In this document: piece after piece, positions 45,602-53,280 of the stretch
Layout of the letters: each line of letters starts with the position of its first letter
How positions within the stretch are numbered: the first letter of the stretch is position 1
Source of the DNA: Persicobacter sp. CCB-QB2
GTDB taxonomy: Bacteria; Bacteroidota; Bacteroidia; Cytophagales; Cyclobacteriaceae
Assembly: GCF_001274635.1 (NCBI RefSeq)
Contig: NZ_LBGV01000001.1
Span: 1,054,001-1,118,000 of the forward strand
Length of the DNA stretch: 64,000 nt
Reading direction: 5' to 3'
Translations under genes and position numbers: made by a program
The notes under the pieces: generated by a model
Database searches by the model: none
Seen by the model: the letters and a program-made list of their open reading frames with translations, nothing else
Told to the model about the DNA's origin: nothing

Positions 45602-47581
45602 ATGCCCAAAGGATTCCATTTTTCTTTTTTGACCATGCTGCTGTTACTTCCTGTGGGGAAGGGTTTTGCTAGCGAAGCAATTCTTAATTTTTCACATCCT
45701 TTGGCAGATACCACCTTGCTTTGGGCTGACCGGCATATTCATCTGAAAAAAGAGGGAAGTCAGCTCTTCCCCTATACCCTTGAACAGGCCCGAACGGGAC
45801 ACCTGACCTTTCTGGATTTGGATACCCTTTCTAAAAATGCAAAAGCTTATATTTTAAGAACTTGGAGGAAATCCGGCAAGCCACCCGTTTTTATAAAGGG
45901 TAAAGATGCCCAATCCCTGGTTAGCTGGGTAAATTCACAAGAACGTGCGCAAGTTAATTTACAGTCAGAAGACGGAGTTTTGCCCGAGCACATTCTTTGG
46001 GAGGGGGCACCGGATTTAATAACGGGTGCGAGGTGGACTTACCCATGGGGAAATAAACGTACCTTAAAAGTTAGCCCCCAGAGTCCCTCCTGGTCCTTTA
46101 GTCCTGAAAATTTACTTTTATTAAAAAGTCGCCCCGGTTTAAAAGTGATTTCGGCTTTTAGGAAATCCTTAGAGGAAGATTTAATAGTGAAATGGTCCAT
46201 TAATAACCGTTTTAGTGCCCTTGGCGCAACTACCAATCATCATCAATGGCGCCCGCAACATATTGAGGAAAGCAAGGAGGGCTGGCATTTCAATGGGAAA
46301 AATGCCAGCGTGCTGGTGAATGATCCACCGATTGATGATGCCAAGGCTCCCTTTTCGGTGTTGATCACCTTCCGGCCGGAAGAAATTAAGGCGGATCGTA
46401 TGAGTCTGTTAAACCAGGGAAGGGTATTTGACATCAAGTTGATTGATAATCATTTGGTATTCAATCATCATTATGATTACAAATTCGAAAAGGTGGCGCT
46501 AGTGCCTTATCAATGGTATGAATTAGTGGTGGTATTTTTTCCCGGTAAAAAGTTTGAGTACTACCTCAATGGTGAACTTCTTTTTGAAAGGGATTTAGTT
46601 GCACATCAATATGTGGGGCAGGCCTGGGTAGTCGGAAGTAATATTTGGGGCGAGTATTTTAAAGGGACAATTCAACATTTTCTGGTGTGGGACAGGCCAC
46701 TCAGCAAAGAGGAAGTAAGCCGCTTATATGAATTTACCAACAGTCCTTTATTTCGACCCTATATTTATTGGGGGCTGATGGTCTTGGGTTTCTTTTTAAT
46801 ATTGGCGTTTTATTTATATAAAAAACCCAAGAAAATGCCGGTGTTTAAGCAGCATCGTCCTGGTCCTGTTTCAAAGTGGCAATTGATCGGGGGCTTTCAA
46901 ATATTGGATGCCGCCGGAACATTACAATCTCACCATTTTTCTGCTTTGCAAAGAGAGTTTTTAATCAGTCTGTTTTTATGTCAATTACAAAATAAACCAT
47001 TGACAACTAAGCGGATGAATCAGATATTCTGGCCTGATAAATCCACAGATCAGGCTAAGAATTCCCGAAGTTCCCTTTTGTCACGCCTCCGAAAGGAAAT
47101 AAAGGCTATAGGGATGGGAAGTATTGAACAACGCGATGGCCATTGGTTTTTTGATGTCAGTGAAAATTTTCAGGTTGACGCGCAGGAGCTGGAAAATTTG
47201 TTAAATACGGGGAATTGGGAGCGAAAAGATGCGAGGGTCCTTTTGCAGTCCCTTGCCAATGGAAATTTAGTGGAGGAAGATGCTACAGACTTTATTCATC
47301 AGGAGGTCCTTCATATAGAGCGAAAATGGTGGGCTAAACTTCAGGCACAGTTGGAACATATTCCTTCTCCTTTACGGAGCCTTGCCTTTGATGCCCTACT
47401 GCGTTTAGATCCTTTAAATGAAGAGGTCTTTGAAAAGAAAACAGCCTTTCTCTTAATGGAAGGAGAATTTCATTTGGCCGAAAAGGGATACCAAACGTTT
47501 GTAGCGAACTATTTCCAACAGTTAGAAATGGAATTTCCGATAAAGTTTAGCGATTACGTAAATCGGTTTGCTAAGCGTTAG
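45602..47581 (+). CDS. membrane-tethered LamG / SARP-like transcription regulator
   Basis: A 659-residue protein from the ATG at 45602 (TTG at 45596 also in frame). It has a signal peptide (1-22), then an unassigned region (about 25-220). A LamG/concanavalin-like jelly roll follows (about 227-378: GWHFNGKNASVLV, WYELVVVFFPGKKFEYYLNG, GTIQHFLVWDRPLS). One transmembrane helix (387-407) is followed by basic KKPKK. The C-terminus is a winged helix (430-525: LQREFLISLFLCQ, MNQIFWPDKSTDQAKNSRSS, LLSRLRKEI) plus a BTAD-like helical domain (about 530-655: FDALLRLDPLNEEVFEKK). The last two domains are the SARP-regulator pattern. A periplasmic glycan-binding sensor controlling DNA directly is inferred. 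The GH3 gene follows after about 120 bp. Confidence 0.82.
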   Translation: MPKGFHFSFLTMLLLLPVGKGFASEAILNFSHPLADTTLLWADRHIHLKKEGSQLFPYTLEQARTGHLTFLDLDTLSKNAKAYILRTWRKSGKPPVFIKGKDAQSLVSWVNSQERAQVNLQSEDGVLPEHILWEGAPDLITGARWTYPWGNKRTLKVSPQSPSWSFSPENLLLLKSRPGLKVISAFRKSLEEDLIVKWSINNRFSALGATTNHHQWRPQHIEESKEGWHFNGKNASVLVNDPPIDDAKAPFSVLITFRPEEIKADRMSLLNQGRVFDIKLIDNHLVFNHHYDYKFEKVALVPYQWYELVVVFFPGKKFEYYLNGELLFERDLVAHQYVGQAWVVGSNIWGEYFKGTIQHFLVWDRPLSKEEVSRLYEFTNSPLFRPYIYWGLMVLGFFLILAFYLYKKPKKMPVFKQHRPGPVSKWQLIGGFQILDAAGTLQSHHFSALQREFLISLFLCQLQNKPLTTKRMNQIFWPDKSTDQAKNSRSSLLSRLRKEIKAIGMGSIEQRDGHWFFDVSENFQVDAQELENLLNTGNWERKDARVLLQSLANGNLVEEDATDFIHQEVLHIERKWWAKLQAQLEHIPSPLRSLAFDALLRLDPLNEEVFEKKTAFLLMEGEFHLAEKGYQTFVANYFQQLEMEFPIKFSDYVNRFAKR

Positions 47582-47701
47582 TCTTGTTTTTATTGTGTTT
47601 TTTTGATCATTTTTTAAACACAGTACACCCTCGCTACACGCTCCAATACCCATTATTTCCCATTTTCGAGCATTATGTTTTTTGATTTAAAATATGCTGA
47701 A

Positions 47702-50353
47702 ATGAAAAAATGGTTGCTCTTATTTTTAATGTGGATACCCGCTTTTTTAGGGAAGGCGCAGGACTTTCAAAAACCGGATATTCCGTTTTACAATCATCAA
47801 CTGAGTGTTGAGGAACGGCTGGATGATATTTCCAATCGCCTGACCAATTCTGAAAAAGGTCATATGATCACCCTTTGGAATAAGGGGGTGCCTCGCCTGG
47901 GCTTAAAAAGCTTTATGCCTGGAGAAGCTTTACATGGGCTTGCGGCACCAAGACATAATGCTGCTACTGTTTTTCCGCAATCCATAGGACTGGCGGCAAG
48001 CTGGAATCCGGATCTTATGAAGGCCATTGGGGATGCCGTTTCAGACGAGGCCCGGGCGCAGTATCACAATGGGCCGGTGATTAAGAAAGGGAATGAAAAA
48101 GGGAAAAAAGGTCCTTTATTTTTTTGGTCGCCGGTAATTAATATTGGTCGGGATCCACGCTGGGGGCGTAACCAGGAAAATTATGGAGAGGATCCGCTTT
48201 TAACCAGTCAATTTGTAAGTCATTATTTAAAGGGCCTCCAGGGGGACGATCCAAATTATTTGAAAGTAGCGGCAGGTGCCAAGCATTTTGTTGCGAATAA
48301 TGAAGAACATAATCGCTTTAATGGGAATGCTGATGTCTCCGAGAAACAATTGCGTGAATATTATTTCCCTGCTTATAAGGCAGCGGTTCAGGAAGGGGAT
48401 GCCAAAATTATCATGACCGCATATAATGCGCTGAACGGTTTGCCTTGTGTGGAAAATTCCTGGTTGGTGAATGACGTGCTGCGTAAAGAGTGGGGCTTTG
48501 ATGGTTTTGTGATTGGAGATTATGGCTCCGAACTCATGTTGACGCAAGGGTGGAAGGAAAGAGGTTTCCAGGGGCATGAAAAATATGCTGATAATGTGGC
48601 CTCAGCTGCAGCCGTAATGAATGCGCAGACTTTGGATATGGGGAATACCCGTTTATTCCGAAAAGAGTTGATGCAGGCGATTGAGGAAGGAAAGGTAGAT
48701 GAAAAAGAACTGGACCGTGCTTTTCGAAATGTGATGCGGGTAGGTTTACGTTTGGGAATGTTTGATCCGGAGGAATTATCTCCCTGGAAAGACTTGCCTT
48801 TCGAAACCATGTGCGCTGATGCACATAAAGCTTTGGCATTGAAAGCTGCTGAGGAAAGCCTGGTGCTGTTGCAGAATAATCCGGTGGATGGACAGCCCAT
48901 TTTGCCCTTTCAAAAGGAAAAAATAAAAAAAGTGGCCATTGTGGGTCCAAATGCAGACGCCCTGAATTTTGGAACATACAGTGGTGTAGCGAAAGATCCC
49001 GTGAGTGTGTTAAATGGTTTACGTCAGTACCTAGGAGAAGACATTGAGGTGGTATATGTTCCCTGGAAGAAAAAAGACCAGGAATTGGTTGATATCCCAA
49101 TGGACCGCATTATTTCATTGGATAATCAGGGGATGGGTGTTTGGAAAGCCCGCTATTATAATAATAAGCAGGCGCATGGAAAGCCTATTGCCCAAAATAC
49201 CGTAGCGAATATTGATCAGCATTGGAATGAAAAAGCCCCCCATGCAAAATTGAAAGGCCAGAATAGATATTCAGTGGTTTATTCCTCTACTATAGCCCCA
49301 ACCAAATCAGGTTTATACACCCTGGGTATTGAGTCCGCGGGAGCGAACGTAACCGTGAAAGTGAATGGAGCCCCATTGATCAGAACGCACGGGGATAAAG
49401 AGAATGTAGAGCATCTGGCTAAGGCGATCCGATTTGAGGAAGGACAAAACTATGAGTTGGAAGTGTTGTATATGAAAAATACCAATGCTCAGCTTAATCA
49501 ATTGCGTTTCGGCTGGCAGTTGCCCGTGGATGAAATGGCATATGAAGGAGGAGAAATGGAGCTAGCCGCTAATGTGGATGCCGTAATTGCGGTCATGGGA
49601 TTAAGTGTGGAATATGAAAGAGAAAGTATAGACCGCTCTTTTGAGGGTTTACCAAGAGAGCAAGTCGCTTTCCTGAAGGAGTTATTGCAGGTAAATAAAA
49701 ATACGGCAGTCGTTTTGCAAAATGGTAGTTCTATTGAAAGCGAATGGCTTAAGCAGCATGCTCCGGCTATTTTAGAAGCCTGGTATCCGGGAGAACAGGG
49801 TGGTCTGGCCGTAGCTAAGGCACTTTTTGGAGCGGTGAACCCTGGGGGTAAATTACCGATGACCTTTGTGAAAAGCTGGAATGATCTTCCGGGACAAGAC
49901 GATTATGATATCGCGAAGGGAAGAACTTATTTGTATTTTGAGAAGGAGCCGCTTTTTGCCTTTGGCCATGGCTTGAGTTATACCGATTTTGAATTTTCCC
50001 CAATGGAAATCAATGCGGAATCTTTCGCATTAGAAGATGAAATCGTGGTGAGTTTCTCTGTCCGCAATACGGGTGACCAAAGTGGTGATGAGGTGGCACA
50101 GCTTTATGTCAAAGAGCTATTTGAGCGAAATGAAAAGCCCATTCAAAGATTAAAGGCTTTCCAGAGGGTGCATTTAGGACAAGGTGAGGACGCCAATGTT
50201 CAATTGAGCATTCCGGTAAAGGATTTAGCTTATTGGGATGAAAATGATAAGCAATGGAAGGTGGGGAATGGCCCAATTGAACTGCGTCTTGGAAGTGCTT
50301 CCGATAAAATTCATTTGACTAAGACCGTGAATATTGTAGGAGGGGCCTTGTAA
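47702..50353 (+). CDS. glycoside hydrolase family 3 beta-glucosidase with PA14 domain
   Basis: An 883-residue secreted enzyme with a signal peptide (cleavage after LGKA). The GH3 N-terminal barrel contains SPVINIGRDPRWGRNQE, KHFVANNEE and GFVIGDYGSE, whose Asp273 is the expected nucleophile. A PA14 domain (about 475-615) is inserted in the second domain. The acid/base Glu lies in EYERESIDR near residue 641. A fibronectin-like C-terminus follows (YTDFEF, VRNTGDQSGDEVAQLYV). It should release glucose or xylose from beta-glycosides. It lies just downstream of the LamG regulator, its likely controller. The ATG at 47675 is in frame but leaves a poorer signal. Confidence 0.94.
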   Translation: MKKWLLLFLMWIPAFLGKAQDFQKPDIPFYNHQLSVEERLDDISNRLTNSEKGHMITLWNKGVPRLGLKSFMPGEALHGLAAPRHNAATVFPQSIGLAASWNPDLMKAIGDAVSDEARAQYHNGPVIKKGNEKGKKGPLFFWSPVINIGRDPRWGRNQENYGEDPLLTSQFVSHYLKGLQGDDPNYLKVAAGAKHFVANNEEHNRFNGNADVSEKQLREYYFPAYKAAVQEGDAKIIMTAYNALNGLPCVENSWLVNDVLRKEWGFDGFVIGDYGSELMLTQGWKERGFQGHEKYADNVASAAAVMNAQTLDMGNTRLFRKELMQAIEEGKVDEKELDRAFRNVMRVGLRLGMFDPEELSPWKDLPFETMCADAHKALALKAAEESLVLLQNNPVDGQPILPFQKEKIKKVAIVGPNADALNFGTYSGVAKDPVSVLNGLRQYLGEDIEVVYVPWKKKDQELVDIPMDRIISLDNQGMGVWKARYYNNKQAHGKPIAQNTVANIDQHWNEKAPHAKLKGQNRYSVVYSSTIAPTKSGLYTLGIESAGANVTVKVNGAPLIRTHGDKENVEHLAKAIRFEEGQNYELEVLYMKNTNAQLNQLRFGWQLPVDEMAYEGGEMELAANVDAVIAVMGLSVEYERESIDRSFEGLPREQVAFLKELLQVNKNTAVVLQNGSSIESEWLKQHAPAILEAWYPGEQGGLAVAKALFGAVNPGGKLPMTFVKSWNDLPGQDDYDIAKGRTYLYFEKEPLFAFGHGLSYTDFEFSPMEINAESFALEDEIVVSFSVRNTGDQSGDEVAQLYVKELFERNEKPIQRLKAFQRVHLGQGEDANVQLSIPVKDLAYWDENDKQWKVGNGPIELRLGSASDKIHLTKTVNIVGGAL

Positions 50354-50426
50354 GCTTTCCTAATACAACATTATCTGCCACTTTCCTCTATTCAAAAGGA
50401 GCGGAAGGCGAGCAGGTGATCAAACA

Positions 50427-50466
50427 AAAATAAGCCGGGGATTCAGTTTTCCGGCTTTATTTTTTA
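50427..50466 (+). terminator. terminator of the GH3 gene
   Basis: AAAATAAGCCGG pairs with CCGGCTTTATTTT, followed by T-run. Repeat copy F begins inside its T-run. Confidence 0.88.
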
Positions 50467-50686
50467 ACCCGGAATATTCATGCCTAAATCCCCGTTAAGC
50501 TGCACGGCGGAAAAAATGAAGGAATAGCCCCCATTTTGATTGTTTTTCAACGAAGTAGATGAATATGGAGAAGGCTAGCTCGCCCCAATTTAGGCTATTA
50601 AAAATGAAAGAAAATTACTCCTAATAACCTGGTGGCAAGCTATTGGTCATTAGCTAGTGGATTTAGCGGTGAATAATTCGGGTTTA
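50464..50686 (+). repeat. dispersed element copy F (223 bp), reaching into the methyltransferase gene
   Basis: The left end TTAACCCGGAATATTCA (50464-50480) and right end TGAATAATTCGGGTTTA (50670-50686) are inverted repeats. The core has AAGCTGCACGGCGGAAAA, TTCAACGAAGTAGATGAATA and CAATTTAGGC. Its last 37 bp (50650-50686) are the 3' end of the methyltransferase gene on the minus strand. Confidence 0.85.
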
Positions 50687-51510
50687 ATCGCAGAATATAT
50701 GCCATAAGCCCAGAGGTCCTGTTCTAATGCTTTATGTTGGGCAATCACACTTTCAATCCGGCTTTTTGGTACCCGCATTTTTTTTGGAAACAGCCATTGA
50801 AGAGGAAAAGTCCATTGGCCCATTTTTCCGAAAAAATAGAGTCTTTTGGAAGAGGGAAGGATGTGAGGGGTAAAATCTTCCCAGGAAAGTGCTCTGAAAT
50901 CCCAATTTTTTAATTGGTGGCTGAAATCTTCCACTTTGCATAATTCCTGTATATGGTAACCCGTAAACCATTGTTTTAATAGGGCTTCCCGGCCATCGGT
51001 TTTACCCCAATAATCAGAAATCACCATTCGCCCGCCGGGGCAGAGTACTCTGGCGGCTTCCCTCAGAAATTTGGCTTTGTCCTGAATGTGAAAGGCACTT
51101 TCCAAAGCCAGATAATGCGTAAAATGCTGATCCGGAAAAGCTAAATGATGGTAATCCCCTAATTCAAACCGGCATAAATGGGCCACCTCATGTTCAAGGG
51201 CTAATTGTTTAGCTTTTTCAATTTGCCGGGGAGAAAGGGTAATACCGGTGATACGGCAACCATATTTTTGAGCCAGCCAAACGGCCGTGCCGCCATAGCC
51301 GCAGCCTGCGTCCAGAAGGTGAGCACTAGAATTTAGTTGCAGACGCTCCGCAATTTTTGTCCTCAGATTGATTATGGCTTGACGGATAGTTTGCGTGTCC
51401 GCCTCCCAATAACCATAATTCATGGACCATTCCTTCCCCAATCCCCAAACCAATTTATACAGCCATTCAGATTGATCATAGGCAGTGGCTATCTCCTGCT
51501 TAGGATCCAT
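50650..51510 (-). CDS. SAM-dependent methyltransferase, tocopherol/cyclopropane-type
   Basis: A 286-residue class I methyltransferase from the ATG at 51510. An extension to 51579 is in frame but would overlap the upstream gene further. It has motif I LLDAGCGYGGTAV (about 65-77), GCRITGITLSP, and the later GGRMVISDYWG. It resembles gamma-tocopherol or small-molecule C-methyltransferases. It overlaps the upstream gene by 11 bp, so coupled translation is likely. The last 11 residues (KPELFTAKSTS) and the stop come from repeat element F. The original C-terminus may have been lost. Confidence 0.82.
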   Translation of the reverse strand: MDPKQEIATAYDQSEWLYKLVWGLGKEWSMNYGYWEADTQTIRQAIINLRTKIAERLQLNSSAHLLDAGCGYGGTAVWLAQKYGCRITGITLSPRQIEKAKQLALEHEVAHLCRFELGDYHHLAFPDQHFTHYLALESAFHIQDKAKFLREAARVLCPGGRMVISDYWGKTDGREALLKQWFTGYHIQELCKVEDFSHQLKNWDFRALSWEDFTPHILPSSKRLYFFGKMGQWTFPLQWLFPKKMRVPKSRIESVIAQHKALEQDLWAYGIYSAIKPELFTAKSTS

Positions 51511-52234
51511 GCTTTTGAATTTTTTGGGCCATTTGTTTTCTGGCCTCCTGATAGTCCATTTCCCAATGGGCTTGCCCATTCCAATCCCAAAGTGGAACCG
51601 GTATCATACCATGGGCAAAAAGCTGCCGCATCAAACTTTCCTCATTTTCGGGATCCCTTTGATAGGAGAATGGATTCCGAAATCCTTGTTGTGGTTGGAG
51701 CTGGTGGTATTTTTGATCATTGATTTTTATCAATTCCAGCATTTCTTTTCCACGATTGACCATCGCTTTCAGAAATTCCGGATGAAAAGGCGGGATTTGC
51801 TTTCTTTCCTGCGGATTTTTGGCCACCCATTTTGCCCAGTCAAAACCATAGGTGAAATCATGAACAAATTGAAAATTGATGGTAGTGTTACCTCCAAAAA
51901 TCCCCATTAATTGTACCAATAACTCATCCATTTTCCGGAGAAAATGAGTGGGGTGATCAGATGCAAATGTCATTTTCACGATTTCTCTGACCATCAGATC
52001 ATAATCGTAAAAGATATTTTGGGGGTAATGTTGATACTGACTTTGAATAAGGTCCCGGCAAAGCAGGGCAAGCTCCTGGAAATGGTGAAAATCGGGAAAT
52101 TCCAACGCTGTTTTTTCAGCTAATGCAGCAAAGGAAGTGGCGGTATTTTTTCCCGGATCTACCGATTTAAATTCAATGCCCTGATGGGAGATCCATTGAT
52201 CAATGGGTGTAAAAAGTTGTTGGGGTTCTCGCAT
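51500..52234 (-). CDS. hypothetical protein between prenyltransferase and methyltransferase genes
   Basis: A 244-residue protein with no signal peptide and no family I can name. It is helical and rich in aromatic residues and His, with HFQELALLCRDLIQ, NIFYDYDLMVREIVKM, FVHDFTYGFDWAKWVAKN and PLWDWNGQAHW. Its place, 28 bp after a UbiA gene and overlapping a methyltransferase gene, suggests a role in the same pathway, for example handling the prenylated product. That is inference only. Confidence 0.7.
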   Translation of the reverse strand: MREPQQLFTPIDQWISHQGIEFKSVDPGKNTATSFAALAEKTALEFPDFHHFQELALLCRDLIQSQYQHYPQNIFYDYDLMVREIVKMTFASDHPTHFLRKMDELLVQLMGIFGGNTTINFQFVHDFTYGFDWAKWVAKNPQERKQIPPFHPEFLKAMVNRGKEMLELIKINDQKYHQLQPQQGFRNPFSYQRDPENEESLMRQLFAHGMIPVPLWDWNGQAHWEMDYQEARKQMAQKIQKHGS

Positions 52235-52262
52235 AAGCTTATCAAAGCAGGAATTTAGGGAT

Positions 52263-53207
52263 TCATGGGGAGGCTAACAAGAGTAAACCAATAATTAGCA
52301 TGCTGGCCCAAATGCCAATATGCAACTCCTGTTTGAAGGCATTTATGGCTTTGAATTGGTTGGTTTGTGCAAATGGGGAAAGTTGTAGCACTTTTCTGCC
52401 GTACCATAATATGATGACAGCACCGATGAGGTGGATAATAAACGGAAGATGCCAGCTAAAGAAATAACTAATAATCCAAAAGGCTAAGGCCATTATCCAA
52501 AGCCAATGTATAGCTTGCCGAACACGCTGATTACCAAATAGCGTGGTAAAAGTGTTCTTTTTTCCTTTAATATCCGATAATTCGTCCGATAAACCACTGG
52601 CCAGGGCGCTACTAAGAGAGAGCAACAGGGTCACCGGAAGGATGATGCGTGCCGAGGGAATGGCTAGTGTGCCAGCTTGTAGGTAGGCCGAAAACAGGGG
52701 CAATAGCGCGCCTACACCTAACATCTCCAGTATTTCCCCTCCACCTCTGTAATTTAGTTTAATCGGAGGGAGGGTGTAGGCAACAAAGGTCAGGCAACAG
52801 ATGATCGCCATGAGAAAAGCTTCTTTTCCCAATGCGATATGTTTCCCCGCCAAAAATGCCGCGGAAAACCCTATGATCATGCTTAGTGCTGCGGCCATTT
52901 TCAATTGTCGGGCACTGAGAATATTATCGGGTAAAGTTTTGGGCGAACAGCCCTCCGGGAACATTTGTCGCTTTATTTTATCCACTTTAAAGTCCCCCAA
53001 ATCATTTACGACCACAATAAATATGACACCGGAAACGGCAAATATACTTCCAAATAGCAAGGGAGTCCATAAGATTTGTCCACTGTAATGAATTCCCATA
53101 AGCTGACCTAAAATGAAGGGGACTAGTATTTTGGGCCAGGAGTTGATTTTCAGGACTTTGATCCAGGGAGTGTAGCTGTTCAGATATTTGGCTTGTTTGT
53201 AATTCAC
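52263..53207 (-). CDS. UbiA family prenyltransferase
   Basis: A 314-residue protein with about eight or nine transmembrane segments. It has the two Asp-rich motifs of the UbiA superfamily: NDLGDFKVDKIK (about 68-80) and SDELSDIKGKKNT (about 205-220). It attaches an isoprenoid chain to an aromatic or other acceptor in the membrane. The family includes MenA, UbiA and chlorophyll and tocopherol prenyltransferases; the acceptor here is unknown. It starts a three-gene minus-strand operon. Confidence 0.85.
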   Translation of the reverse strand: MNYKQAKYLNSYTPWIKVLKINSWPKILVPFILGQLMGIHYSGQILWTPLLFGSIFAVSGVIFIVVVNDLGDFKVDKIKRQMFPEGCSPKTLPDNILSARQLKMAAALSMIIGFSAAFLAGKHIALGKEAFLMAIICCLTFVAYTLPPIKLNYRGGGEILEMLGVGALLPLFSAYLQAGTLAIPSARIILPVTLLLSLSSALASGLSDELSDIKGKKNTFTTLFGNQRVRQAIHWLWIMALAFWIISYFFSWHLPFIIHLIGAVIILWYGRKVLQLSPFAQTNQFKAINAFKQELHIGIWASMLIIGLLLLASP

Positions 53208-53280
53208 AAAAGAGGTTTTTCAATAAATATAGTTAAAGAAAGGATAATCTTTATTTTTCAACGAAAAGGTACAAAAGTAA

